This document shows positions 36,139-45,663 of a DNA stretch of 64,000 nt, one piece after another (within the stretch, counting starts at the first letter, position 1; each line of letters begins with the position of its first letter). The stretch is from Stieleria maiorica. GTDB taxonomy: Bacteria > Planctomycetota > Planctomycetia > Pirellulales > Pirellulaceae. The stretch spans positions 5,826,402 through 5,890,401 of the forward strand of contig NZ_CP036264.1 of NCBI RefSeq assembly GCF_008035925.1, read 5' to 3'. Made by a program: the position numbers and the translations under genes. The notes beneath the pieces are model-generated. The model saw nothing but the letters and a program-made list of their open reading frames with translations, ran no database searches and was not told where the DNA came from.

Positions 36139-37172
36139 CTGGACAGTTCTTCGTTCGCTGGACCGAATTTTGGTTCACGCCGTCCCCGATCTCGTCGCTG
36201 CGAAACGTTCGCCGCGGGCTGTGCCTGGTGGCCGCCGTGTATTTCGCTTCCGCACTCGCAGATGTGGACACCTGGTTGACCCGCGGTGCCCCGGCGTCGA
36301 GCTCCAATCTGGCGACGTTTTTTCGCACCGCCGAGCTGACCGGCGACGCCCGCTGGATGGTCTCACCACTGTTCATTTGGGATGCCGTCTGCGGGGAATC
36401 CCCCCTCGGTGAATCGGCATTGGTTTATCGGCTTTACCTGTTGGTCGGGATCGCGTTGGCGATTTTCGCCGCGGCCGGTGACCGGCTGGCCGGCTGGAAC
36501 GCGCCGAAAAAACTGGCTGCCTTCGGCACCGGCAGCGGACCGACCGTGTTGCTTTGGATCTGGTTCGTCGGCTGGGCCAACCGTGTCGTTTTGCTCGCCG
36601 GAACCGTGGAACCCGTGCTAAGCCTTTCCCTGGCCGCGGTCGCGATCGCCCCGGCTGGACGTGTCACTGCGGGCCGCGTCACCGCAGCTGCCGACGCCGC
36701 GGGGGGATCGGGTGCCGGTCCGATCAGCTGGCGGGCGACGCTGGCCAGTCGGCTGTTGTCGGTTCAAGCAACCTTTATCGCGTTGATCACCACGGCAACG
36801 TTGTTGGCCAGCCCTGTCTGGTGGAACGGCACCGGTGCGTATGCGTTGGTGGCCCCCGCCGAAGATCGCTTCCTCAACGTGATCGGGACGTTTTTTGAAA
36901 CGCCCCTGGTCTATGAGTTGCTAACGGCGTTGATCGTGTGCATGTTGCCGATCGGAGTGTTTTTGGCTTGGCAACCGGCCACGCGCAAGATCGGCGTCTG
37001 GATCATGATTGTCTGGAGCGGCTTCGTCGGGCTGCTTTCGGCCAACCTACTCTACGCCGTGACGCTGGGGATCATCGCCACCACCATCGGGGCTTTAGAA
37101 AGTCACCGCACTCCCGCCGGAGTGATCGGGGCAAAATCGCTCGACGACGGAAGCACAGCAACGAAGGTCTAG
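36135..37172 (+). CDS. Polytopic membrane protein, possible HTTM family
   Basis: This 345-residue protein has about eight helices. The start WTEFWFTPSPISSLRNVRRG resembles HTTM proteins, which begin with a short motif before an Arg-containing first helix. ALVYRLYLLVGIALAIFAA and WIWFVGWANRVVLLAGTVEP match the 'W..N+....G' region only loosely. HTTM (vitamin-K-dependent carboxylase-like) proteins are common in planctomycetes, often with a small partner, as seen here. The catalytic His/Lys of true carboxylases are not recognisable. Assignment is tentative. Confidence 0.65.
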   Translation: MTGQFFVRWTEFWFTPSPISSLRNVRRGLCLVAAVYFASALADVDTWLTRGAPASSSNLATFFRTAELTGDARWMVSPLFIWDAVCGESPLGESALVYRLYLLVGIALAIFAAAGDRLAGWNAPKKLAAFGTGSGPTVLLWIWFVGWANRVVLLAGTVEPVLSLSLAAVAIAPAGRVTAGRVTAAADAAGGSGAGPISWRATLASRLLSVQATFIALITTATLLASPVWWNGTGAYALVAPAEDRFLNVIGTFFETPLVYELLTALIVCMLPIGVFLAWQPATRKIGVWIMIVWSGFVGLLSANLLYAVTLGIIATTIGALESHRTPAGVIGAKSLDDGSTATKV

Positions 37173-37301
37173 ACGCTTTATCAGAGCAGAAGTGCTCAGC
37201 GGTCTGGCGGGTATTTACAATTTGTTACCATCGCACTCCCAGCGTGCCCCCGCGCCGCTCGGGTTTGTTCAATTCACTTTATCTTTAATAGGATTTGATT
37301 C

Positions 37302-38036
37302 GTGAGCAGTTTGAAAGGAAAGATCGTCGCGATCACCGGCGGTGGCACCGGAATCGGAGCCGGGATCGCCACGGCCCTCGCCGAATCGGGATGCCGCGTC
37401 GTGATCGGCGGCCGACGGCTGGAGAAACTTCAGGCGGTCGCAGACGCGGTCAAATCGGAAACCCCGATCCACTGCCACACCTTGGACGTCGCCGATCCGG
37501 CCAGCATTGACGCGTTCTTCGCCGACGTGAAGTCACATTTCGGCGACCCCGATATTCTGGTCAACAGCGCGGGTATCAATATCCAGAAACGGACGATGGC
37601 TGAAATGGTCCCCGAAGACTGGGACCGAGTGATGCAGATCAACGCCACCGGTGCCTACCGCTGCATCCATGCGGTGTTGCCGGCGATGCGTGCGCGGCGC
37701 GACGGTCTGGTCGTCAATATTTCCTCGGTCGCAGGCAAACGAGCGATTTCGCTGGGCGGGGTCGTTTATTGCGCCAGCAAATTCGCGATGACCGCACTGG
37801 GAACCGCGATCAGCAACGAAGTCCGCGATGAAGGCGTACGCATCACCAACGTGTATCCGGGTGAAGTCAACACGCCAATCTTGGAAAACCGCCCCACCCC
37901 GGTTTCGCAGGAACACAAGGATTCGATCCTGCAGCCGGAAGACATCGCGTCGGTCGTCGCCACGATCTGTGCGCTGCCGCCACGTGCCAACGTGCCCGAG
38001 GTGGTGATCAAGCCGACCAAACAGGAATGGGTCTAA
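37302..38036 (+). CDS. Short-chain dehydrogenase/reductase (classical SDR)
   Basis: This 244-residue NAD(P)-dependent oxidoreductase has the cofactor motif TGGGTGIGAGIA (about residues 11-22), NSAG (89-92), the catalytic Ser in VNISSVAGKRA and the YCASK pair (Tyr/Lys about 152-156). NVYPGEVNTPI follows as in the family. The start is GTG at 37302; an ATG is not available before the fold. Substrate not predictable. It is a single gene, 129 bp after the HTTM-like pair. A second SDR is at 41938. Confidence 0.93.
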   Translation: MSSLKGKIVAITGGGTGIGAGIATALAESGCRVVIGGRRLEKLQAVADAVKSETPIHCHTLDVADPASIDAFFADVKSHFGDPDILVNSAGINIQKRTMAEMVPEDWDRVMQINATGAYRCIHAVLPAMRARRDGLVVNISSVAGKRAISLGGVVYCASKFAMTALGTAISNEVRDEGVRITNVYPGEVNTPILENRPTPVSQEHKDSILQPEDIASVVATICALPPRANVPEVVIKPTKQEWV

Positions 38037-38216
38037 CGAAGCCACGCACGACGTGACCGGTATTCGAGTATGCTGGGGCGTTCGGACTAGGGGTAAGAGA
38101 ATTCGGGAAGGTGAGAAGTGAGGGCAGGCCGCTGTCCTTCTCTTCTTGCTCGAAATCTTCTTACCTCCAAAATCTTCTTACCCGAAAACGACACGACGAT
38201 TCCCCGAAGTCTTCCC

Positions 38217-39581
38217 ATGACGCGATGCCTTTTTCTGTGTGTGTGCCTGATTTCGTCCGCCTTTTGCGTCGGGACGCCGGTATTCGGGCAAGACAGCGTG
38301 GAAGCCGTCCAGCGGCGGTTCTCCATCCCGGCCGACGAGGCGATGCCCGGCGCCGGGCCGGTCCGCCGCTATGATTGGTTCAAGAATCTATGGAATCAGC
38401 GCCGGACCACGTTCGAAGCCAACGGCGCGGCCAGCCAGGGGGCGGTCGTCTTTTTGGGTGACTCGATCACCCAGGGCTGGCGCGATGACTTTTCAGGCGC
38501 GCTTGCCGGAATGCCAAAAGCCAATCGCGGGATCAGCGGGGATACCACCCGTGGCATGCTGTACCGACTGGAAGAGGATGTGATCGGCTTGAATCCGGCT
38601 GCGGTCGTGATGCTGATGGGTACCAATGACCTGGAGGAAAAAGCGTCGCCAGAACAGATTGCCGGCAACGTCAAATTGATCCTCACTGAGCTGAAACAAC
38701 ACAACCCCCACATGCCGATCGTGTTGTGCGAAGTGTTTCCCAGCAGTGCCACAAAGTCTCGCCCCGCCGAAAAGATCCAGGAGATTAACCGGCTTTATCG
38801 CGAGCTTGCCAAAGGCGATCCGCAGATCACCGTGATCGACACGTGGACCTTGTTCGCCGATGAAAACGGTGACGCGAAGCCGAGTGAGTTTCCCGATTTG
38901 CTGCACCCCAATGCCGCCGGCTATACCAAATGGGAAGCCGCGTTACGTCCGATTTTCGCAACGTTGGGGTTGATCGAAACCGAGACGGATTCATTTAAGA
39001 TCGAACCCGACGCCGTCCGCCTATTTAACGGCACGGATTTGACGGGGTGGGGCTATCGTCGGACGACCGACCAAATGCGAAAATCACGCGACCGTTGGAT
39101 CCCCAACACCAACGGCGCGGTGGTGTGGCCGCTCGTCGAACAAGACGTGACCTTTGATGGAAAAACAGAGACGCCGGAGGGGCGTTACCGTGCCATAGCG
39201 GGCCGATTGGTTGTCACCACGCCTCCCGAAGGCCGCAAGATTCAGCAATTATGGACCACCCAGGAGTTCAACGAGGACTTCCAGTTGATCCTAGAATTTC
39301 GCGCCACGCCGATGGCCGACAGCGGAGTCTTTATCCGTGGGAATCAATTACAGTGCCGCGATTATGCCTTAGCCGGCCCCTACAAGACGTTGGACCAATA
39401 TCGACCGGGCGACTGGAATGAATTGGTCGTGACCGTCAAAGGGACGTCGGCGCACTGCACCTGTAACGGGGAAGTGATCGAAGACGCGTTCCAGGTGCCC
39501 GCGTCCGGTCCGATCGGATTGGAAGGTGATCGTGGCCAAGTCGAATACCGACGCATTCGTCTCCGCAAGCTTGGGAGCTAA
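38217..39581 (+). CDS. Secreted SGNH hydrolase fused to a DUF1080 (concanavalin-like) domain
   Basis: This is 454 residues from the ATG at 38217 with a signal peptide (LFLCVCLISSAFCVGTPVFG). Residues 75-250 are an SGNH/GDSL esterase with block I VVFLGDSITQGW, block III VVMLMGTNDLEE and block V PDLLHPNAAGY, a complete set. Residues 265-454 are a DUF1080 / 3-keto-disaccharide hydrolase-like domain (VRLFNGTDLTGW, EDFQLILEFRATPMADSGVF, YRRIRLRKL). Such exported fusions are typical of planctomycete carbohydrate degradation. The frame is open 33 codons further upstream, but that part lacks coding character. Confidence 0.92.
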   Translation: MTRCLFLCVCLISSAFCVGTPVFGQDSVEAVQRRFSIPADEAMPGAGPVRRYDWFKNLWNQRRTTFEANGAASQGAVVFLGDSITQGWRDDFSGALAGMPKANRGISGDTTRGMLYRLEEDVIGLNPAAVVMLMGTNDLEEKASPEQIAGNVKLILTELKQHNPHMPIVLCEVFPSSATKSRPAEKIQEINRLYRELAKGDPQITVIDTWTLFADENGDAKPSEFPDLLHPNAAGYTKWEAALRPIFATLGLIETETDSFKIEPDAVRLFNGTDLTGWGYRRTTDQMRKSRDRWIPNTNGAVVWPLVEQDVTFDGKTETPEGRYRAIAGRLVVTTPPEGRKIQQLWTTQEFNEDFQLILEFRATPMADSGVFIRGNQLQCRDYALAGPYKTLDQYRPGDWNELVVTVKGTSAHCTCNGEVIEDAFQVPASGPIGLEGDRGQVEYRRIRLRKLGS

Positions 39582-39585
39582 CCCG

Positions 39586-40287
39586 ATGAAGAAGGCCGAT
39601 GTCATCAAGTTGTTGAAGGAACACTCCAACGAGCGCGGCATCGAGCACTGGAAGAAATCCGGCGTCAAAGACAGCAAGCTGAAAAGTTTTGGCATCGGTT
39701 TGACCCAGCTGCGAAAAATCGCCAAACAGGTCGGCCGCGATCATTCACTGGCGTTGCAATTGTGGAAATCCGATGTCTATGACGCCAAAGTCGTCGGGCT
39801 GCTGATCGATGATCCCAAACAGATCACTCGGGCCCAGGCTGAAGAACAGGTCGAACAGTTGCAAGGCGGTTACCTGGCCCACGTCTTCGCCTCCTGCGAC
39901 GCGACACTCGCCAAGACCCCGCTTGCGTTTGATCTGGCTTGCGACTGGATGGAAAGCGACGATCCGGTGCGGCGCCGCTGCGCGTACGCGCTGATCTACG
40001 AACTCTCCAAGAAAAACCCGAAAGGAATGGACGATGAGTTCTTGCTGGTGCTGATCGAGCGGATCAAGAACGAAATCAAAGGGGAGGACATGTGGGTCAG
40101 AGAATCCATGAACAGCGCTTTGATGGGCATCGGAAAACGCAACAAGAAGCTCAACAAAGCGGCGCTCCGGGCGGCCAAAGCGATCGGACCGGTCGACATC
40201 GATTACGGCGACGACAACGCCTGCGAACCGCTGGACGTCGTCAAGCATCTGACTAGCGAACATCTCAAAAAAAAGCTGGGCCTGTAG
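39586..40287 (+). CDS. DNA alkylation repair protein (AlkD-like HEAT repeat)
   Basis: This is 233 residues from the ATG at 39586, preceded by a good GGGAG ribosome-binding site 8 bp away. It has the all-helical AlkC/AlkD fold: LLKEHSNERGIEHWKKSGV, GIGLTQLRKIAKQVGRDHSL and SDVYDAKVVGLLI, followed by DWMESDDPVRRRCAYALIYE and WVRESMNSALMGIGKRNKKL. The family removes alkylated bases from DNA without base flipping. Key acidic and aromatic residues (for example W/D in the active cleft) appear present but cannot be confirmed without alignment. It starts 4 bp after the SGNH gene stop. Confidence 0.88.
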   Translation: MKKADVIKLLKEHSNERGIEHWKKSGVKDSKLKSFGIGLTQLRKIAKQVGRDHSLALQLWKSDVYDAKVVGLLIDDPKQITRAQAEEQVEQLQGGYLAHVFASCDATLAKTPLAFDLACDWMESDDPVRRRCAYALIYELSKKNPKGMDDEFLLVLIERIKNEIKGEDMWVRESMNSALMGIGKRNKKLNKAALRAAKAIGPVDIDYGDDNACEPLDVVKHLTSEHLKKKLGL

Positions 40288-40386
40288 TTGAGAGCGGCAA
40301 AGAAAAGGGCGTTCGCGTTGGAGCGAACCGGCCTAATGCCGAATGATTATCAGCCGTGTGGCGCAAGCCCAATGCCAACTACTCGA

Positions 40387-40506
40387 TGAGCCGACGGCGC
40401 TAGCCGCGGGCCTTACAAGTCTCAAAGGGCAATCCGAGGCCCGAGGCTAGCGCCGACGGCTCAGTATGTGATCGAAGTAAGGCCCATGGCGAGCGCCGAC
40501 GGCTCA
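40387..40506. repeat. Palindromic repeat, family C (copy 2) plus extra right arm
   Basis: The left arm TGAGCCGACGGCGCTAGCCG (40387-40406) continues CGGGCC. The right arm GGCCCGAGGCTAGCGCCGAC (40438-40457) continues GGCTCA. A second right-arm-like copy follows, GGCCCATGGCGAGCGCCGAC (40481-40500) GGCTCA. The last copy reaches the stop of the EAL-HDOD gene (40504). It fills the 216-bp gap between two convergent genes. Confidence 0.9.
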
Positions 40507-41739
40507 GTTTGTGATCGAAGCGATCCAGCGGAGCGACGTTTGGTAGGCCTTCGTCATCTGTTCGGCAGACAAGGAAACGGGCGGTGTCATCTGGCCGGCT
40601 TCGAAGTTGATGACGCTTTGCAAGATCAGCCCCAATTCACCCGCGCGGCTGAGCAAGGCGTCATTCATGTCGTCGGCCAACGGCAACAGCGGAATGACTT
40701 CTTCCATCGGCTTGTCCAGCAACGCATCCATCACCGAAAGCAAGCCGAGGGTGTAGAAGCGATCCGGTCGCGTGGCGCACGCGTCGACGGCCAACTGTTC
40801 GCACATTTTGCCGCGGATCATGGCCAGCCGGATCAGTTCTTGCGGTTTGCCTTCGTCAATGCTGGTCATCAACATCATCGACGCCAGGGAACGCAATCGC
40901 GCGATCCCCATCAACGTCGTGGCTTGTTTCAGCGAATCGATCGTGCGGGTGGTCGCCGCGTTGGCCGAATTGACAAACCGCAGCAACTTGAAGGACAAGT
41001 TGGCGTCCGTTTGGATGATCCCCTCGACTTCGTTCATGGTGATGTCGGGGTTTTGCAGCTCTGACATCAGACGGACGACCGACGCCACATTCACTTGCGT
41101 CTTGCGCTGACTGATGACTTGGGGGCGGCAAAAGAAGTAGCCTTGAAAGAGATCGCAACCCAGGCTTTTGCAGAGCTCAAAATCCTCCTGCGTTTCGATC
41201 TTTTCGGCCAAGATCGTGCGAACGCCCAACGCCCTGAGTTTGCCGATATGGTCCGGCAATTGATCTTTGGGCGTCAACGGGTACTCGATTTTGACGATGT
41301 CAGCCGAGCCGATCAGCGGTTCCAATTCGGGACGATAGACGAAATCATCCAGCGCGATCGTGTATCCTTCTTCCACCAATCCTTCGATCGCCGACAGCAC
41401 GTCCGCATCGGGCTGGATGTCCTCCAGGATTTCCAGAACGACTCGATCCGCCGGCATGCACGACAGATTGCGACCGGTCAGCAGGTTGCGTGTCAAATTG
41501 ATGAACGCCTTTTTCGAACCGACGATCGTGTCCAGTCCGATGTCGGTGAACGTGTTCAACAGCACGTTGGCGGTCGCACGATCTCCGTCGGTGATCATCG
41601 CCGCGTTCTGCTCTCCGGATCGGAACAGCAGTTCGTAGGCAAAGACCTCCAGATCGGGAGTGAAAATCGGTTGACGCCCGACGAAAGCGTTTTCGGCCGG
41701 GGAGGAAGAAACGCCGGGTGCGGTTGGGCAAGTCGACAT
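40504..41739 (-). CDS. EAL-HDOD signalling protein (YuxH-like)
   Basis: This 411-residue protein has a degenerate EAL domain (about 15-215) and an HDOD domain (216-400). The start FVGRQPIFTPDLEVFAYELL is typical of YuxH-type proteins. The EAL motif itself is replaced (LEILEDI), and LDDFVYRPELEPLI lacks the DDFGTG metal loop, so c-di-GMP hydrolysis is unlikely and the domain may be a sensor. HDOD blocks are VVRLMSELQNPDITMNEVEG and LSFKLLRFVNSA. Such proteins regulate motility or stress; partner unknown. Start ATG at 41739. Confidence 0.9.
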   Translation of the reverse strand: MSTCPTAPGVSSSPAENAFVGRQPIFTPDLEVFAYELLFRSGEQNAAMITDGDRATANVLLNTFTDIGLDTIVGSKKAFINLTRNLLTGRNLSCMPADRVVLEILEDIQPDADVLSAIEGLVEEGYTIALDDFVYRPELEPLIGSADIVKIEYPLTPKDQLPDHIGKLRALGVRTILAEKIETQEDFELCKSLGCDLFQGYFFCRPQVISQRKTQVNVASVVRLMSELQNPDITMNEVEGIIQTDANLSFKLLRFVNSANAATTRTIDSLKQATTLMGIARLRSLASMMLMTSIDEGKPQELIRLAMIRGKMCEQLAVDACATRPDRFYTLGLLSVMDALLDKPMEEVIPLLPLADDMNDALLSRAGELGLILQSVINFEAGQMTPPVSLSAEQMTKAYQTSLRWIASITN

Positions 41740-41937
41740 GTCAGATCGAGTTCGGTTGGTGAGGGCGTGATGGAGGGGAAATCCCTATCGCGGCGGGACC
41801 GATGCAGGTCACCGTCGCCACAACGTTGATGACGGCGCAGGACCCTACTTCAGGAAGTTTAAGTCACGAATTGCGTCGCCACGCTCGGTTCGGACCGTTC
41901 CAATGTCCGTCGTCCCTCATCCCAGCCGCCCCGCCAG

Positions 41938-42723
41938 TCACTCCGGTGCGTCGGGTTGTTGCCAAACGCTCATCCCTCCGTCGACATAAATCGTCTGGCC
42001 GTGGACATGTTCGGCGGCGTCGGACAACAGGAACACCACGGTGCCCGCACAGACATCCGCCGTCGGCACTTGCCCATTGGGCGTGTGCAGTTCCATCCAA
42101 CGACGCATCTTGTCATCGGCGATCGCCCCGTCGGTCAGGGGAGTTCGCACCAAACCGGGAGCCATCGCATTGACCCGGATCCCCAGGGGCGCCAGCGACA
42201 CGCACAGCGATCGGACCATCGCCGCGACCGCTCCCTTGCTGGTGTCATAGGCCGTGTGATTGGGTTCGGACAGCAGGCCGTTGATCGAACCGGTGAACAC
42301 CACGCGTCCCTGGACTTTGCCATCAACCCAGCGTCGGGCAATCGCCTGGGTCAAGAAGTAACCCGCAGTGACGTTCAGGTGCATCGTGGTCAGATAGCGA
42401 TCGAAGTCCATTTCCAAAAACGGCACGTCGATGTAGGTGCCCGCATTGTTGACCAACAAATCGATCCCCGGCATCAATACGTCGATGTCCGCGAGCAACG
42501 ATTCCAAGTATTCCCCCGGCTGGCGTGAAAGATCGCACAGCACCAATTCTGCCTGGACGCCGTGCCGGCGACACTGCTGGAGCGTCTGTTCGGCCGCCGC
42601 ATCACGACGCAATCCGACCAACAACACGTCCGCACCGGCTTTTGCGACCGCGACCGCGATCGCCCCGCCAATGCCTTGGGTTCCGCCGGTGATCAATGCC
42701 TTTCGGCCACGCAATTCGTTCAT
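41938..42723 (-). CDS. Short-chain dehydrogenase/reductase (classical SDR)
   Basis: This 261-residue oxidoreductase has the cofactor motif TGGTQGIGGAIAVAV (about 11-25), NNAG (about 94-97), the catalytic Ser in FTGSINGLLSE and Tyr/Lys in YDTSKGAVAAM. The C-terminus QTIYVDGGMSVW is as in the FabG-like group. A full catalytic set is visible. Substrate unknown. It is divergent from the RidA gene with a 182-bp gap. Confidence 0.93.
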   Translation of the reverse strand: MNELRGRKALITGGTQGIGGAIAVAVAKAGADVLLVGLRRDAAAEQTLQQCRRHGVQAELVLCDLSRQPGEYLESLLADIDVLMPGIDLLVNNAGTYIDVPFLEMDFDRYLTTMHLNVTAGYFLTQAIARRWVDGKVQGRVVFTGSINGLLSEPNHTAYDTSKGAVAAMVRSLCVSLAPLGIRVNAMAPGLVRTPLTDGAIADDKMRRWMELHTPNGQVPTADVCAGTVVFLLSDAAEHVHGQTIYVDGGMSVWQQPDAPE

Positions 42724-42905
42724 GATCGATTCTAGTTGGGGGTGGGAGCGTGTTTATGAAGCCGACAACCTGCACCGCCGCATCGGTTCGTCACAAGGAC
42801 CTCGCGGGTCGGATGACGGGGAGGAATGAAACGGCAGCTTGAAAGACGGCTGACATCGTGACACACTTTGGCTTTCCATCCCGATGCTTCCAACCCTGCC
42901 AAACC

Positions 42906-43370
42906 ATGTCCTACCAAAAACGTATCGAAGAACTCGGTCTCGAACTACCACCGGCCCCCAAACCGGCCGGCGTCTACAAACCCGTCGTCGTGGTCGACGG
43001 CATCGCCTATGTTTCCGGCCATGGCCCGCTGAAGTCCAACGGAACGCTGATGACCGGTCGACTGGGTTTGGACCTGGATGTCGAAGCCGGCTATGACGCG
43101 GCCCGTCAAACCGGGCTGGCCATGTTGGCGACGCTGCAAAGCCACTTCGGGTCGCTGGACAAGGTCAAACGTGTGGTCAAGTTGCTCGGACTGGTCCAGT
43201 GCATCGAGGGCTTTCCCGATTCCCCCGCCGTGATCAACGGTTGCAGCGAACTATTCCGCGACGTGTTCGGCGAAGAGAACGGTGTCGGCGCCCGCAGTGC
43301 CATCGGAACCAACAGCTTGCCCGGCAAGATCTCCGTCGAAATCGAAGCCATCTTTGAAGTCGACGCCTAG
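42906..43370 (+). CDS. RidA family protein (YjgH-like)
   Basis: This is 154 residues from ATG 42906. It has the RidA/YjgF fold: VVVDGIAYVSGHGPL, LDVEAGYDAARQTGLAMLAT, VKLLGLVQCIEGFPDSPAV and GARSAIGTNSLPGKISVEIE. The highly conserved Arg of imine deaminases (R-x-x-x-G-V) is here ARSAIGTNSL, typical of a sub-branch whose activity is unclear. It may hydrolyse reactive enamines. The frame is open upstream to 42858 but without family match. Confidence 0.9.
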   Translation: MSYQKRIEELGLELPPAPKPAGVYKPVVVVDGIAYVSGHGPLKSNGTLMTGRLGLDLDVEAGYDAARQTGLAMLATLQSHFGSLDKVKRVVKLLGLVQCIEGFPDSPAVINGCSELFRDVFGEENGVGARSAIGTNSLPGKISVEIEAIFEVDA

Positions 43371-43389
43371 CAGGACAACCCCACTTTGA

Positions 43390-43452
43390 CGTAGCTACGC
43401 TCGCCAGAGCGTGGAATGCGCCGGGCTCCACCTTCTGGCGAAGGTAGCTACG
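43390..43452. repeat. Palindromic repeat, family H (GTAGCTACGCTCGCCAGAGC)
   Basis: The left arm CGTAGCTACGCTCGCCAGAG (43390-43409) continues CGTGG. The right arm CCACCTTCTGGCGAAGGTAG (43428-43447) continues CTACG. The arms match at 21 of 25 positions, with a loop of 13 nt. Only one copy is in the window. It lies 20 bp after the RidA stop and could terminate its mRNA, though no T-tract follows. Confidence 0.85.
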
Positions 43453-43593
43453 TTGGCAGGCTAATTCTCGACGCGTTATGTAGAAAGTGGCACTGTCCAG
43501 TTAGCCATTTCCGTATTGAATCCGTCGGCGGTTGTCGCGACATCCGCCAGGTCACTTCTCCGAGTTTACCGTCACTGCATTCGAGAGTCTCCG

Positions 43594-45615
43594 ATGCGTC
43601 TGTTTCTGAATTGTTTGCTCACCGCCGCGACGCTCGTTTGCAGCGGCAATCTGTCTGCCCAGGACGAATCGTCGGATCAACGCAAGTATCTCCTCGACCG
43701 TGTCGACGATGTTGCGATCGTGCAACTGTATGTGGACGGGTTTGACCAGCTGTCGTTGCGGGAAAAAACGCTGATCTACCATCTGTCCCAGGCCGCGATC
43801 GCCGGCCGCGACATCTACATCGACCAGCGTTATCGCCATTCGCTCGACATCCGCGGCGTGCTTGAAGCCGTGTTGACGCATCCCCAGGGGATCGACGACG
43901 CGACGATCGCCGCGGTTCGAAAGTACATGAAACTGTTTTGGGTCAACAACGGCCCCCACAGCGCTCTGACGGCCCAGAAAAACCTGCTGGAGTGCTCCGC
44001 CGAGGCGCTCGACGATGCAGTGCAACAAGCCGTCGACAACGGTGCGACGATGCCGGCTGAGGGTGAAGCATTGTCGACGTTGATCGGCCGGATTCGTCCC
44101 GTCCTGCTAGACCCCGACTTCGAAACGCATGTCACGCAAAAATCGCCGGGCGAGAGCATCGACATCCTGACCGCCAGCGCCAACAACCTGTACGACGACG
44201 TCACCATGGCGGACTTGGAAGGGTTCAACGAACGCTACCCGCTCAATTCTCAACTGGCCAAGGGCGACGACGGGAAACTGGTCGAACGCGTCTATCGCAG
44301 CGGATTGGATCACTTGGTCCCGGCCGGCATGTACGCCCGGCAGATTGAAAACATCGTCTCCCATCTTGAAGCGGCCATCCCGTTTGCCACGCCCGAAATG
44401 GCACGTGCCCTGGGCGCGTTGATTCACTATTACCGGACCGGCGAAGCGGCGGATTTCTATGGGTACAACATCGCCTGGGTCGCCGACAAAGACAGTCCGG
44501 TCGATACCATCAACGGATTCATCGAAGTCTACATGGACGCCCGGGGCATGAAGGGATCGTGGGAGGCCGCGGTGTACTTCAACGACCCGATCAAGATGGA
44601 CATGATTCGCAAATTCGCCGACAACGCCCAGTGGTTCGAAGACCACATGCCCTATGCCAAACGGTTTCGCAAGGACAACGTCAAGGGAATCTCCGCCAAA
44701 GCCATCCAGGTCGTGATGGAAACCGGCGATTCCGGGCCCGTCACGCCGATCGGAATCAATTTGCCCAACGATGCCACCATTCGCCAACGCTACGGCAGCA
44801 AATCCGTTTCGCTCAGCAACGTCATGGAAGCCTACGAAAAAGCGAGCACCCCGTCGGCGCGGGCGGAATTCTGTTTCGATGATGCGGAATTCGCACGAGC
44901 CGACAAGTGGAAATCCACCGCGCTGGCGCTGGAGGTCAACATGCACGAGGTCATCGGCCATGCCTCCGGTCAAGTCAACGAAGGCATCGATCCGGCCGTC
45001 TCCATCAAGGAGTACTACAGCGCCCTGGAGGAAGGCCGCGCCGACTTGGTCGCGTTGTACTTCATCGGCAACCCCAAGCTGATCGAATTGGGCCTGGTCG
45101 ACAACGAAGACGACTTGCGAGAAATGCAACTGGCCGCCTACGAGGCCTACACCCGCAACGTGATGACTCAACTGCGGCGGATCAAATCCGGCACGACCAT
45201 CGAAGAAGACCACATGCGGAATCGGCAGATGATCGTCGGCTGGCTGGCCGCTAACACCGATGCCATCACCGTCGACGTGCGTGACGGCAAGACCTATTTC
45301 CGGGTCGCCGACGTCGACGCATGGCACGGCGGGGTCGGAGACTTGTTGGCCGAGGTGCAGCGGATCAAATCCGAAGGCGACCGTCCTTCGGCAGAGCGGT
45401 TGATGAAGGATTACGCGATCAATATCAACGTCGCCCTGCGTGACGAAGTGCTACGACGCTACGCCGACTTGGATCAACCCGCCTACACCGGATTCGTCCA
45501 GCCCGAACTGACCCCGGTGACCAACGCCCAAGGCGAAATCACCGACGTCACGATCAGCTACCCCCAAGACCTGGAAACGCAAATGCTGAAGTGGTCCGGT
45601 GCGCGCGACGAGTAA
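43594..45615 (+). CDS. Secreted M49-like (dipeptidyl peptidase III family) metallopeptidase
   Basis: This is 673 residues from ATG 43594 with a signal peptide (LFLNCLLTAATLVCSGNLSA). The zinc motif is HEVIGH at 451-456, of the unusual HExxGH type of peptidase family M49, and the second ligand motif is EEGRAD (479-484; the family reads EECRAE). It thus keeps the essential residues. It probably cleaves peptides in the periplasm; most M49 members are cytosolic, but secreted bacterial forms exist. It is a single gene with repeats on both sides. Confidence 0.9.
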   Translation: MRLFLNCLLTAATLVCSGNLSAQDESSDQRKYLLDRVDDVAIVQLYVDGFDQLSLREKTLIYHLSQAAIAGRDIYIDQRYRHSLDIRGVLEAVLTHPQGIDDATIAAVRKYMKLFWVNNGPHSALTAQKNLLECSAEALDDAVQQAVDNGATMPAEGEALSTLIGRIRPVLLDPDFETHVTQKSPGESIDILTASANNLYDDVTMADLEGFNERYPLNSQLAKGDDGKLVERVYRSGLDHLVPAGMYARQIENIVSHLEAAIPFATPEMARALGALIHYYRTGEAADFYGYNIAWVADKDSPVDTINGFIEVYMDARGMKGSWEAAVYFNDPIKMDMIRKFADNAQWFEDHMPYAKRFRKDNVKGISAKAIQVVMETGDSGPVTPIGINLPNDATIRQRYGSKSVSLSNVMEAYEKASTPSARAEFCFDDAEFARADKWKSTALALEVNMHEVIGHASGQVNEGIDPAVSIKEYYSALEEGRADLVALYFIGNPKLIELGLVDNEDDLREMQLAAYEAYTRNVMTQLRRIKSGTTIEEDHMRNRQMIVGWLAANTDAITVDVRDGKTYFRVADVDAWHGGVGDLLAEVQRIKSEGDRPSAERLMKDYAININVALRDEVLRRYADLDQPAYTGFVQPELTPVTNAQGEITDVTISYPQDLETQMLKWSGARDE

Positions 45616-45663
45616 ACCACTCGTCCGTCCCGTAGCGGAACACGTCAACGACTTGTTGATTTA

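Noticed and set aside
44107-45327. 406-codon open frame on the minus strand
   Set aside because: It is antisense to the M49 peptidase, whose zinc motifs are intact.
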